Positions 10,673 through 22,149 of a DNA stretch of 64,000 nucleotides are shown in pieces. Source of the stretch: Dicyema japonicum (lineage: Eukaryota; Dicyemida; Rhombozoa; Dicyemidae); NCBI GenBank assembly GCA_011109175.1, contig RDEW01000081.1:10313-74312 (forward strand). The letters are read 5' to 3'. Both the position numbers and the translations under genes were made by a program. Numbering within the stretch: the first letter of the stretch is position 1; each line of letters begins with the position of its first letter. The notes under the pieces are model-generated. The model saw only the letters and a list, made by a program, of their open reading frames with translations. It searched no databases and was not told where the DNA came from.

Positions 10673-12422
10673 CTTAATTCCTTTAGATTTACTTTGTGAT
10701 GATGGGAGAGCTCTTTCCTTTAAAGGACTCTCTGCTACAATTTATATCCGAGAAACACTGCGGATTATAAGGTTGAATCGACGATGCTTAATTAAGATCT
10801 TTTCTTGTAAGTGTATCTTTAACTAGTCACGTGGCTTCCAAATAGTAGCTTTATTACGGATAGATTTGTAGTGGGTGAACAATTGAGAAATGATATGAGA
10901 TTTCGTGTATTAATCTCAAACTTGGAATGCTGACAGAGTTACATGGAAAAAGGAATAATCACTTTTTTTCTAGGCTGGAAAGCTCCTAGTATATAATGTT
11001 ACGTGTATGAACAACTTCGCTTCAAATAACCTCCTTCAGTGTGTTGCTAATCCCTGTTGAGCTCTGGGAAGCTCTAAATATTGAAGTGCTGGAAGTATGC
11101 TAACCTCTTAGTGAGCATAATGAAAGCCCGGTACATATAGCACCGCATGGGTAGGACACACTTTATTTTAGAGTAAGGTCACGCAGTTAATTTAACTAAA
11201 CGTGGAAAAGGGGATAAAGCACGTTCTTAACTTTTTCTTTTTGTTGGGTGTGAGCCCTTGTAAACAATCTGATACCGAGTTAAATATCACTGATTATGAC
11301 GTCCCTTGTCAAACCAAGAACCATCATATGTGGGTTGGACCTACTGTCGGAATGGACAGCAGCAAGATTCGAACATTTGGATTTTTTCCAAGATTTGAAC
11401 ACTGCGCAATACTCATGGCCATAATAATATTAACTATCAGCATCAGAGGTGATCTTCAGAGTTCTTTCAATTTTGAGCTGGACGAGGTTCGAACCGGAAT
11501 TTTCTATTTCCTATATCTCCCGAGTCCGTCGCCTAGTCAATGCTTACTAAAAAAAGGAAGATGAAGTTTCCATAAATCTTAAAGCTAATTTTACATTTCG
11601 TTCAATACAATAGAATTAACTTATTAGAATAGCTGCGACTTACGAATCTTTCCGAAGTCATAGACAAGCCCACTTAGAACCAAGATGTGGGTACGTCAAT
11701 ACGTAACAGTTATAAAAATTCACAAGAAATTATCAATGGAAAATATAATGCTGTTATTTGGTGCCATCCTATCTTGAGACGTGAACCAACTGACGCTGAG
11801 TTAATACCACAGGACAGGGAAGATAAAACAGAATCCTCCACTCTTGTTGTCAGTGGTGAATTGAACTTATATAAATATTATTATTGTTAGGTATTTTGCA
11901 GCAAAACCACCTACATTCATGTTGTATCGTCCATGTTCAAGTTTATCAGTGTTTTGAGAGTAACGGATTCAAACTCGGAACGTTGAGAATCTGATGTCTT
12001 TCAAATTGCTCATTTATTCACTCGTTGTGGATACATGTTCCCTCTCTCAGATTCAATCTTGAAATTTCAAAGTGTTTCAAATTCATATTCTTGGACCACT
12101 TACCCAGACATAGATATCTTATCCATCCCACTCACTCTGAAAGACTTATGAGAGCGTATAGTAATCGTAGTAGGCATTTGGAGGCAGCCATCATCCTGGG
12201 TGGTTATAGTAATTAACTATAATAACAAGTCAGATGGATCAATTCTGATAAAGAATAATAAACCCATCTATTCATTAATATCCAATTAATACTCTATCAC
12301 TTACCATTCATGGTTTATGTATCTTACTGCCCCGCTGGATATCGTGGCACATACTCATTTTCTTTAGTTGAAAAAACTGTCCATATAACAATAATACACA
12401 TTCAATAAAAAAGCGAACTTGG

Positions 12423-12790
12423 TTGTCTTTTGAACGACACCACTTGACCCAAATTCGACAGGGATGTGATCAAAAAGTGCCTGACGAGCTGTTCCTTCGA
12501 GGTCCGACGTCCTTGCTCAATTTGGTACTGATTAGGCGAATTCCACAGTTTATATCGAATCCAACTCGACAGGGGGAGACCACGACATTGGAGTCCGATA
12601 TATCAAAAGCTGTCGTGTTTCCTATGTCGATCTGTATCCCGAATGAATGTCTGGCAGCCCAATGGAGTTCTAGAATTATTTTAGAACTGTACCTCGACTA
12701 TGCCAGGCAGAGAGGCAAATTGTTTGATTGGAGGAAGAAACCCACCTCTTCCCTCATAATCAGAGTAGCGACGTAATTTACCCAACACAA
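12423..12790 (-). pseudogene. RTCB: RTCB amino-terminal fragment (right-arm copy)
   Basis: The minus strand repeats the left-arm RTCB start: GGFLPPIKQ, PGIVE, the short intron, a SIG-PDVHSGY-like block, the GFDIN-CG block and FDHIPV. Coding stops at about 12,423 where roughly 1.5 kb is deleted relative to the left arm. Both arms share the same frame change around GGAACAGCTCG, so the gene was probably already broken before the arms separated. Confidence 0.8.
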
Positions 12791-13114
12791 ATTTTCTGAC
12801 GTGTAATAGCCATTACACTGTGGAAGTGATCAATTGTTTATATATTCAAATGAGGCTGCATTCCTTTAATATTCTTCATGAGTATGCATTTTCATTTTCA
12901 AAAATTGTAATTTACCTTGTATGTTCGAACAACCATGACACTGACTGAATTTTATCGTTTTTAAATGTTGAATTTATTAAAAGCCAAATTATAGATAGTT
13001 AAACTTTTAAATTTTAATTAAATTTTATGTATCGATCATTTATAAAAAATGTCAAAAACCTTTCAGCATCAACAATTGTTCATTAAGAACTAAACCAACC
13101 TCTACACTCAAAAA

Positions 13115-13990
13115 ATGATGACCCAATTCCCATAAATGATGACCCAATTCCCATAAATGTTTACCCAATTCCCATAAATGTTGCCGATGATATTATTATT
13201 GCCTCAAAGGACAGAAGCATTCAATCAGCGACTCAGTACGCTCAACAAATTCTTGAAAAGTTGGAACTAATTCTCTCGAAGATGCGAATCGACGCATCAG
13301 CAACAAAACCTTCTGTCACGCTGTTTACTAGTTAAAAAATACAGCTCTGTGTCAAACCAAAAATCTTTATAAAGAACGAGGCAATTCCTATCAACAAAAC
13401 ACCGAAAATTCTTGGAATCACATTTGATCAGGGACTCACCTTTACCCGACATGTTGAGAACATAGTAGCTTCTGCTCTGAGGAAAATGAGAATTTTAAAA
13501 GTGCTCTCAAAAACACTTAGAGACCAAACGGGGCCTTGCAACGATTTATGAACAATTTATCCGACCCATGATGACGTATGCAAGTCCTCTGTGGGCAATG
13601 CAGATTTCACGATTCTCCTCATTGAAACTATATGCAATCGAGGAGACCGCAAAAAGGATAATTGGACAAGAACACAAAATCCAGCCCATTGAAATTCTCT
13701 AAATCGAATTACAACAGGAATTTTTAAAGGAAACTAGTTTACCAAACTACCTTCTATTCCATACACAATCGAAATATTTACAATCATACAAAAATTTTGA
13801 GCCGATGCCATATCTAATGAGAAGGGCTGTTTAGGATTCTCGACCACGCTGGACTCGTCCTCTTTCTTGTGGTTTGGGATCACTTAGTTAGTTGAGAACT
13901 TTTTATTTCTTTTCTTTGACCCAGTGATCCTGGAGGTAATAATAATATTTATGTCTCCCGGTGAATAAATAGATGGATTTGTTTTTCTAT
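13115..13990 (+). mobile_element. Family C non-LTR retrotransposon, 3' RT fragment (right-arm copy)
   Basis: The plus strand reads three PIPIN-containing 7-residue repeats (13,115-13,185), then NVADDIIIASKDRSIQSATQ, YAQQILEKLELILSKMRID, a stop, KPKIFIKNEAIPINKTPK and LGITFDQGLTFTRHVENIV. ADD is the catalytic RT motif, with Y replaced by V. The element ends with TATGTCTCCCGGTGAATAAA at about 13,950-13,970. Stops and frameshifts in the last third make it inactive. Confidence 0.8.
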
Positions 13991-14156
13991 CATATTACTT
14001 GATTGTTTTGACAAATCATCGCTAAACCACCTGTGTGGATAGCCTCTCTCCTTCCAACCTTGTTATGACAACAACTAACCCAGGCTCTGCATCGCAGAAC
14101 CCTAAAGCTGAAAAAATACTATATATCGGTGGATAGTTCATATTTGACCAGTAGCC

Positions 14157-14411
14157 GTGGAAACGTCGAAATTTAAAGGAAGCAGGTCGTTGATTCTGGT
14201 AGATAGAATAAGATCTCTCGTAGCTGACAAGTTCAAGGTCATTATACGGAAAATCGATTGTTACAATTCATATAGAAGGTTGCTCAATATCGATATTATT
14301 TACCTAAGCGATCTTAAAAAAAGATTTTTGAGGCCCTATGACTTCATTCGTCTCGGTGACAACAATCTGCTCATAAAATCTGGTCAGAGGCTGTTGTATT
14401 TGATTATTTAA
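14157..14411 (+). CDS. Unassigned 84-codon open frame, paired with a shorter copy at 3,826-3,641
   Basis: The frame reads METSKFKGSRSLILVDRIRS, KVIIRKIDCYNSYRRLLNID and FLRPYDFIRLGDNNLLIKSG. The left-arm counterpart on the minus strand is nearly identical but breaks after about 61 codons. The even mix of charged and hydrophobic residues looks like real protein. I do not recognise the family. An upstream frame (KLKKYYISVDSSYLTSSRGN, about 14,104-14,165) may be joined by an intron or belong to the same decayed gene. Confidence 0.35.
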   Translation: METSKFKGSRSLILVDRIRSLVADKFKVIIRKIDCYNSYRRLLNIDIIYLSDLKKRFLRPYDFIRLGDNNLLIKSGQRLLYLII

Positions 14412-14600
14412 AGTTCTATAAGTGCAAATTGGTGTATGCAGATGCCATATTGCGAATCAAATTTTTCCAGAGAGAATAGAAAAACTATGATCCTGTCTGA
14501 GCGTATCCTATAATCACAATATCGGAAAAAAAGAGAAAATGCAGAAGACCTTGAATGCTTAAGAGAGAAAACAAAATAAGAGCTACTTGAAAAAAGATAN

Positions 14601-17380
14601 TTGCAAGTGATGTGGGGTCCATCCGTAAGAGGTGTCCAAACAGTCTCCATCGGGCCTCCACCACACCCCTAGTCACAGGTCGCGTTGAGCACTTTCGGTA
14701 AAGTGCCTCATTGTTGATCCGTGTCGGCCATTGTACCCCACAAAGTATTCGTAATTGCCTTCGGTAAAGGGACTTAAGATTTTTGGTTTCTGATACCGAG
14801 ATCCCCCCCCCAGCAGGAAGAGTTATATAACAGGATCGGCTTCACGAAAGAATTATAGAGACACAAACGAAGCACGATCGTCACCGGTCTGTTAGTCAAC
14901 CAATCTGTCTTCATCCTGTACACTGCGACCGTGGATAGTAATTTCCTCCGGGTTATGTCCTCACTGTTCCCGAGGAAGAAGCCGAGTTACTGGAACGTCT
15001 CCATCCTTTTTCTTATCTTGATCCCATGCGTACGATTTCCACAATTTCAGTTTTGGTTGTATTCACCGTAAAAAACCATTTCCCAAGCTCTGCAGGGGCA
15101 ACGTCAAGTAACCGCCTCAAGGGCGCTTTATCTTCCTATACAAGATCCACATCATCAGCCATTATAAAAACTTCTAAGAACACGCAGTGCTACTTCCAAG
15201 TATACCACAATCAGCAAAGGGGAAAGGGAATCCTCCACAGTCGTCGACAAATTTATAGACGACGTACTTTCAACTCGTAACGTCTGTTCTGTGTTCGACA
15301 ATAAAACTTCTATCATCCTGACAGAATCCGTATTATGGAATCCCCGCAAAGCATCAATAAGCTTTCGTCGGCGAATTGTGTAGGATGACTGAGCGCAGGT
15401 TTTCCACAGGGCCCGTCCTTTTATTCGGTTTTTGAATCGGCACCAGAATTTCTTTGCCCAACGGAAGTAGGTCGTTAGTTGCAAACATTTCGTTTAATAC
15501 TTTGGACGCGATTTCCACCAGGGTTTTGGGGTCGTACTTCAGCAACTCAGCACTTATGCCATCCGGTCCTGACGAGTGATTGCACTTCAGTCTTTCTATT
15601 GCTTTCATAACTTCTCCCACCGTGATTTCATTTACAAAATTTCCTGTATTATTAGTGATTAGGTCTACCTTTTACCCGTGAACGTCAAAGAGTCGTTCAA
15701 AATGAGCAGCAATANCACAACGCCACCTGCCCCCAAACCACATCAGCGGTAGATCTGCCTATCCTGAATCCACTGTGGCTCGATGACAGGAATTTATTCA
15801 CAGGCTCTTGCACACGATCCAGCACCACCAGAGCAAGTACTTTTCTTAGCAAATTGTGTAGGATGACTGAGCGCAGGTTTTCCACAGGGCCCGTCCTTTT
15901 ATTCGGTTTTTGAATCGGCATCAGAATTTCTTTGGCCAATGGAAGTAGGTCATTAGTTGCAAACATTTCGTTTAATACTTTGGCCCCGATTTCCACCAGG
16001 GTTTGGGGTCGTACTTCAGTAACTCAGCACTTATGCCATCCGGTCCTGACGAGTGATTGCACTTCAGTCTCTCTATTGCTTTCATAACTTCTCCCACCGT
16101 GATTTCATTTAAAAGATTTCCTTTATTAACAGTGATTAGGTCCACATTTTACCCGTCAACGTTAAAGAGTCGTTAAAAATGAGCAGCAATAAGTTCGACT
16201 TGTTCCGTAGCTTCAAAAATCATATTCCCTTTGTTATCCTGAATTTTTAGTTTGCCCTTTTTATTTCTCTTCTTAAGCAGGCGCATTGCCAAGAACATCT
16301 GCGCACAATCCTTTCGATTCTCCACTACCTTTCGCCTGGCATCCAAAACGTTTGCAACATGTTCACTTTTTAATTTTTTGATTTTTCTCTGTATCCTAGT
16401 ACATTCCGACTGTAAAAACTGTCTGTGTTCGTTATGTTTTCTAGCGATAGTCGAAGATCATTCTTTTTTGTAGTGAGGGAACATCGAGGTGGCATTACTC
16501 GGTACCTTCAATGTGTTCGTTTGCAGCCATGTGAATTCTTTTCATTGTATGGGTCCAAGTGACTCCCGGTGGAAGGCCTGTCTCTATTGCTTGAAGATAA
16601 TGTTCCATAGATGCTCGATAGATATTTCGAGTGAAGTGTGAATAACATAATCTCTCGACTAGGTATCCTTCCCGTATGACCTGAGATGGTTTTGTTACTG
16701 AAGTGCGTGCATAGCGACTTGTAATATCAAACAGGGCCACGACGATCTTGTGGACGCTTTCCCGACGGCCCTTCCGTATGAGCTCGAGTCCCGTAATAGT
16801 GTTCTATTTTTCTGTCTGCAAAGAATGTAATCAATCTGATTGTAAATCATCACATGGTCCCAGATTCATTTCTTCTGCAGCTCGTCCAGGTAGTCTTATG
16901 TCTTGCAGCATGCGCAGTGTTACACAGGAATAGACCAAATTCCCTGCAGAAATTTATCAGCACAGCCCCCGGCAGGTTCCTGATCTCTCTTCCGTGTCTC
17001 CCGATAGTCGACTCATGTTCCCGGCGTACTCCTGCTTTAGCATTCTAGTCTCCGGCAATGAAGACTAGAAAAGACGATTCCAGTTCGGGATTTATCATCG
17101 ACACCTGCATTTAGAAAGTATCAAGTTCGTCCGAATCTTTGGCGACCCGTCAACTGTGGGGTGCATAAACATTTATAATTGAGATAAGGGCCCTCGATGT
17201 GCGTTTGACCTCAACCCGTATTTGCAGTATGCTGTTTCTGTCGTTTACACTCCAACAGCGATGTATCCCACGAACAAGTTTCTTGTGCACAGCAAACCCC
17301 TTTCCATAGTGTCTCGATGACGATGGTAGTAAAATAATTTTATAGTCTCCAAGTAGCTCGTCCATTCTAACCTATTTGAG
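14601..17380 (-). mobile_element. RTE-like non-LTR retrotransposon, rearranged and inactive
   Basis: Read on the minus strand, the order is endonuclease (17,365-17,150: SSRHYGKGFAVHKKLV, WSVNDRNSILQIRV, IINVYAPHS), a linker (16,740-16,250) and RT. The RT parts are RLKCNHSSGPDGISAELLKY, NKRTGPVENLRSVILHN, GFRIGRSTADVVW, LEVALRVLR and MADDVDLV. The carboxy tail is WRLFGHLLRMDPTS at about 14,650. The catalytic motif is MADD instead of YADD and is followed by a stop. The RT fingers region is present twice around the N at 15,715. It resembles the element at 44,775-47,690 but is a separate, more decayed copy. Confidence 0.85.
15372..16190. repeat. About 345-bp repeat flanking the N at 15,715
   Basis: 15,372-15,714 and 15,850-16,190 share GAATTGTGTAGGATGACTGA-like starts and AATGAGCAGCAATA ends. 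The first unit ends at the N, while the second continues into AGTTCGAC. This is the layout expected when two overlapping contigs are abutted without merging. Confidence 0.8.
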
Positions 17381-17989
17381 TCAAAAACATACTGGAAAGA
17401 CGAAAATCGTTAAACTTTTTTTACAAGTTTCAGATAATGAATGGAAAACTTACATCTTTTCTGGCAAATGTTCATTTGTACTGAGACCGACAAAAAAGAC
17501 CCTTTAAATTTGGATTACAATTGCGACAGTCTACCCGCGACGGTTCTAGATTAGTTCATGTTGCGTAGAGATTCAAGCTATCAAGCCTTGCAACTAGTAA
17601 AATGCGAAAATGACCAATTCGAACTCGGACATTTATTTAGTTCAAAGCTGAGATAGTCCAAGTTTTCAGAGTCTTCCATTTAACGATAAGACTTTCACAC
17701 GTCATGAAGATACGTAGATAAATCTCGCTATTAAGGTACGTCACCACCAATACACTTTCACTATGGCCAAAGCAGAGCAGCCTGAAAAATCAACAGCAAC
17801 GCCACTCTCCTATACTATCCTGTTGCTACAAACTCCTATAGTCCATCTAACCTTCTCCCTCTCAAGACAACTCCCAATCCATGTCCCCGTAGAATGGTTT
17901 ACGGTCGTTATGGAGCATAACTACCGGACTAAAAAATCAGTATCCCGCATAAAATAAATTAATTATTAAAATACACTCCCGAGAAAACA
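17381..17989. other. Presumed 5' region of the RTE-like element; no gene seen
   Basis: The interval lies just upstream of the endonuclease on the minus strand. A 64-codon plus-strand frame at 17,763-17,957 is not recognisable and probably spurious. Confidence 0.4.
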
Positions 17990-18425
17990 TAAAATTAGTT
18001 AAGTTTCCCTTGTGTCGTATTCCGAACCATCCTCTCCGTTAGCTTCGACCATGATCTTCTGTTGCGCACTAGTTCTCTTAGGTAGTCCAGGTCGTCCGCC
18101 ATTTCCATTATAATATCAGATGCTGTCCACACCCTTGTAGCGTAGTGAATCAGGTCCTGATGGACTGCAAATCCGAGACCATAATGTCAGCAGGCCGACG
18201 GGAGGATAAAAAGATGGAATTTTCTAATCAGTTCTGTTCATTGTACGGTCGTTTTTGTCTCTTGTAGACAGCAGACAGAGACGTCATATTTAGTTAGATC
18301 GCATACCAGTTGGTGTTTCTTGTAAGGTTGATCAAGTCTTCTGCAATTGAAAGATCCCAGAGTGAACCGATAAGTCGGTAAGGAATACGAATAAGACATA
18401 GTGCAATAGATGTGTCGTCACCACC
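17990..18425 (-). mobile_element. Internally deleted RTE-like element (endonuclease start fused to carboxy tail)
   Basis: The minus strand reads YDVSVCCLQETKTTVQ, then HYGLGFAVHQDLIHYATRVW, and passes directly into MEMADDLDYLRELVRNRRSW and SKLTERMVRN. In the larger element at 44,775-47,690 the first block is the endonuclease amino end and the second is the carboxy terminus (ADDLDSMRALARNRGAWKRM). All of the RT is missing and the two parts are joined in the same frame. Stops are present. Confidence 0.75.
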
Positions 18426-19778
18426 TCAACCAATGTATAATAATAATAATAATAAATTTAAGTAAAATAAATAATAAAAATTTTACTCGACACGTGTTTA
18501 TTATTCGTGTTAGCTGATGGGTGTAAGATACGAACACATAAAGCACATTTTATGCCATGAAATATTCAGAGTTTATAGTCAACTTAGATGGGGAACTATT
18601 TTGTACAAATTGTTCGATTTAATCAACTGTGATAAAAAATAAATAAAATTATTCCAAAGATCAGGGATTAAACTAACTACTTTTTTGATCCTGATGTATT
18701 CCAGTCGAACTTTCACCCAAGAACAGTGATCCAGAGGACGTTTTACGGATAGCTGATGTCAATTACAGAAGGAAAAGTATTTCATTTTTTATTTTTAGAT
18801 TACATGGGCTCGATTAAAAGTGTACACACGTTTTTGTTGGATACCTCTGGTGATTATTTAAGTTGGCCACTGAAAGTTACAAAGGAATTTGTCAAATCAA
18901 ATATTTCTTTTTATAAGATGAGGCATCTTTCTTGTTAACTTTCTTGAAGAGGAAACAGAGCAATCACCATGTGAAAAAACCACGATTCGCGTGAAACAGA
19001 TTTCTACGGAAGAAATAGATGAAATTATCGGCCGTTTAAGGTATCTCATAAAAATAATTGTAATAATGGACAATATATTTTTTTATTTTTGATGAACAGC
19101 AAATAAAAGGGAATGGGTATATAATTTCTTTGATTGGGAATGTTGCCTTTTCAAAATGATCGATTTTATGAATTGTATGTTGACGAATTAATCTCGGAAA
19201 TAAAGGCCTCGGTTTTAAAAAACAAAAAAGAAAAGAATTTTTTATTATAATTGGACAACCACCAGGCTTGGTTGTCAAAAGATGAGGTAGCTGACTACCC
19301 GCAGCAAAATATTACTCAGAATCTTCCTGAAAAAGTTCGGATTGTTTCGGAATTTAGCAGGGACGGAGTATTGTGACTGTAAACCGAAATTTGTTTATAA
19401 CTACTTGATATGAAAATAAAAATGCTATTTTTTTTATTTTTCCAAAAAACTTTGCTATTTTCCGATTGTCTTAGTAATCATACCTTAATGGTGGTTTTAT
19501 AGCGTTGACTTATAGGAATCACAACGTCAATCGGAAACTGTTGTACCTTTGGGATTAGAAGACATCGATGAGAAGAGATATTTCAATGTCGCAATAGTTT
19601 TTTGACGAGACATTGGAACTGGAGGGGTCTTTTCAAGTTCAGATAGATCTTAAGACAATATTTCTCACATCCATAGAATAGTAGATATTGGACATGTGAG
19701 TGAATGTTTATCTTAAGTGTCAATGACTTTGTTCTGACATATCCACGATTGGGGGAAGACATTGGGAATTCGTTAGAA
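18426..19778 (+). other. Exon-like segments of an unassigned gene before the gap
   Basis: Plus-strand segments with protein-like composition include LLDTSGDYLSWPLKVTKEFV (18,830-18,890), KTTIRVKQISTEEIDEIIGR (18,975-19,035), RFYELYVDELISEIKASVLK (19,160-19,215) and ITQNLPEKVRIVSEFSRDGV (19,310-19,370). Further on are SETVVPLGLEDIDEKRYFNV (19,530-19,590) and TYPRLGEDIGNSLE, which runs into the gap. They could be small exons of one gene with short introns, but I could not establish splice sites for all. The QNLPE block recurs near 43,820. Confidence 0.35.
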
Positions 19779-20554
19779 NNNNNNNNNNNNNNNNNNNNNN
19801 NNNNNNNNNNNNNNNNNNNNNNNNNNNNNNNNNNNNNNNNNNNNNNNNNNNNNNNNNNNNNNNNNNNNNNNNNNNNNNNNNNNNNNNNNNNNNNNNNNNN
19901 NNNNNNNNNNNNNNNNNNNNNNNNNNNNNNNNNNNNNNNNNNNNNNNNNNNNNNNNNNNNNNNNNNNNNNNNNNNNNNNNNNNNNNNNNNNNNNNNNNNN
20001 NNNNNNNNNNNNNNNNNNNNNNNNNNNNNNNNNNNNNNNNNNNNNNNNNNNNNNNNNNNNNNNNNNNNNNNNNNNNNNNNNNNNNNNNNNNNNNNNNNNN
20101 NNNNNNNNNNNNNNNNNNNNNNNNNNNNNNNNNNNNNNNNNNNNNNNNNNNNNNNNNNNNNNNNNNNNNNNNNNNNNNNNNNNNNNNNNNNNNNNNNNNN
20201 NNNNNNNNNNNNNNNNNNNNNNNNNNNNNNNNNNNNNNNNNNNNNNNNNNNNNNNNNNNNNNNNNNNNNNNNNNNNNNNNNNNNNNNNNNNNNNNNNNNN
20301 NNNNNNNNNNNNNNNNNNNNNNNNNNNNNNNNNNNNNNNNNNNNNNNNNNNNNNNNNNNNNNNNNNNNNNNNNNNNNNNNNNNNNNNNNNNNNNNNNNNN
20401 NNNNNNNNNNNNNNNNNNNNNNNNNNNNNNNNNNNNNNNNNNNNNNNNNNNNNNNNNNNNNNNNNNNNNNNNNNNNNNNNNNNNNNNNNNNNNNNNNNNN
20501 NNNNNNNNNNNNNNNNNNNNNNNNNNNNNNNNNNNNNNNNNNNNNNNNNNNNNN
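19779..20554. other. Assembly gap (776 Ns)
   Basis: Only undetermined bases are present. Long open frames through this interval are meaningless. Confidence 1.
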
Positions 20555-22149
20555 TCTTCAAGAGTGTAATATATTAGAGATACCTGGTTCAATAACCATT
20601 ATATTGTAAGTGCTTTTAACTGAATTTATGTTTGTCTCGAATCCTAGATTAACCTCGATAAGGGAGAAGGTTTGTATCATATCTTTGATGGATTCTATAT
20701 TTTAATCATAAAACATTTGACAATCAAACACAACATTGTTGTGTGGTACTTGAACGAATTGATTTTTGGTCGTGTTTTGTTTTTCTATCGTAGATGTCCG
20801 TCAATATTTTCCGGATTCCTTGCACATTTGCTAAGGGTTTAATGATTCATCGTTGATGGCTCTATTTAACCAAACTGCTGATTGTATTTCCCAAAGTTGT
20901 ACTAGCACACCCGAATTCTTGGATTGAAAAACTCAAATTATTATAATTGCGGTTTTGGGGCTAAAACAAGCATTTTTATGATTGCATTTCAGGACTGAAT
21001 TCTTCGGTTTTAACTTCACTTGCCCAAACTTATTCGGGTAACACTTATACACATGTCGCCCATCTAGGACTGGCATACATTGTCTCTACCTTAGCTCCTC
21101 CAGATCAAGTAATAAGACTTTGAATTTTAGTAATTTTTGATGAATCTGTCGATTGGCGTGACCTTCAAAGATAATTTCAAAAACTTTAACTTTAATCATT
21201 TCTAAGCATATATACAAGTTCCAGACATGGTGACAACGGGAGACTGCCCACGTAGGTAAAAATCAAAACTTATTTTTTAAGTTATACAGATTTATTTGCA
21301 AATATCCAGAGAGATGTAATCTTAGCTGCATCCTTTTTTCCTAATTTTATAGGGAAATTAAATATTTGCTTATAAATTTAGATATTTGTAGAATTTCAAT
21401 CCAAATTGTAAGTAATCACTGTCATTATCTTGGAATTAGAGTTTGTCGTCAACTTACTTTTATTCCCCATCTACACATCAGAGTCAGTGATTATGTCTCT
21501 GTTAGCATTCAATTGAATGTCATCACGACTAGCACATGCCATTTTAACAAGCTGGTCGGAAGCAGAGGTAAACTCTTCATCAGGAGACCTTCCTCCCGTT
21601 CTTGTGTTCAACTAGCATGCTGAAGACATTTTCCAAATAAATTCTTTGCTACAGGTATGCTGAACAAAGTTAGAAAGAACGGATAGACAACAGTTGGTCA
21701 AATGACGCTTTTGTTAACCAGAAAGTAAGGAAATATAAAGGATGGTCGTACAAAAGATGTGACTGCAAAAACTATTGCTATAAAAATACAAACTTTGAAG
21801 AAAACCAACGAGCATACTGCAACTGCACAGCAAAAAAAGTAAGAGTGAAAGCTACAGGAATTAGCGGAAAGAGAGCAAAAAATCAATATAAAATTAAAAT
21901 TCCGTGATATCAAGTTTCCAAAATTATGTGGATTGGAATCTCCTAAAAACGCCAGAATAATGAGAGAAGGCCTATGTTTCTTGTTTTAATTTAAGGAGAG
22001 AGATAAAACTTCCTCTATCGGAGAAGTTAACTTATCTGTTCTTTTCGTAAATATATAAGGTAATCGAAATCCAAATGTGGCACTCGGAGATTGTTCTGAA
22101 GAATGCACCAAATGGGTGGAGGCTTATGTGAAAGAACTTAACTACGTCA
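20555..22149 (+). other. Unassigned region after the gap with at least one plausible tiny-intron exon pair
   Basis: At about 20,993-21,115 the plus strand reads LNSSVLTSLAQTYSGNTYTH and VAHLGLAYIVSTLAPPDQ. A candidate 22-nt intron (GTAATAAG ... TTTTAG) follows, then VIFDESVDWRDLQ. Upstream, LLIVFPKVVLAHPNSWIEKL (about 20,880-20,940) may belong to the same protein; the helical pattern would fit a HEAT-type transport receptor, which is a guess. Near 22,078-22,166 a frame reads ALGDCSEECTKWVEAYVKEL before a stop. An 85-codon frame at 21,366-21,623 is unassigned. Confidence 0.35.

Larger units (their letters stand above)
10500..14599. repeat. Right arm of the large inverted repeat (one contig between two Ns)
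   Basis: This 4.1-kb block is the reverse complement of left-arm sequence and lies between single Ns at 10,499 and 14,600. It lacks about 1.5 kb of RTCB present on the left. Immediately beyond 14,600 the sequence changes to an unrelated RTE-like element, so the arm end coincides with an assembly join. Confidence 0.85.

Noticed and set aside
19704-20609. Long open frames on both strands across 19.7-20.6 kb and 58.1-59.1 kb
   Set aside because: They consist almost entirely of undetermined bases in assembly gaps.
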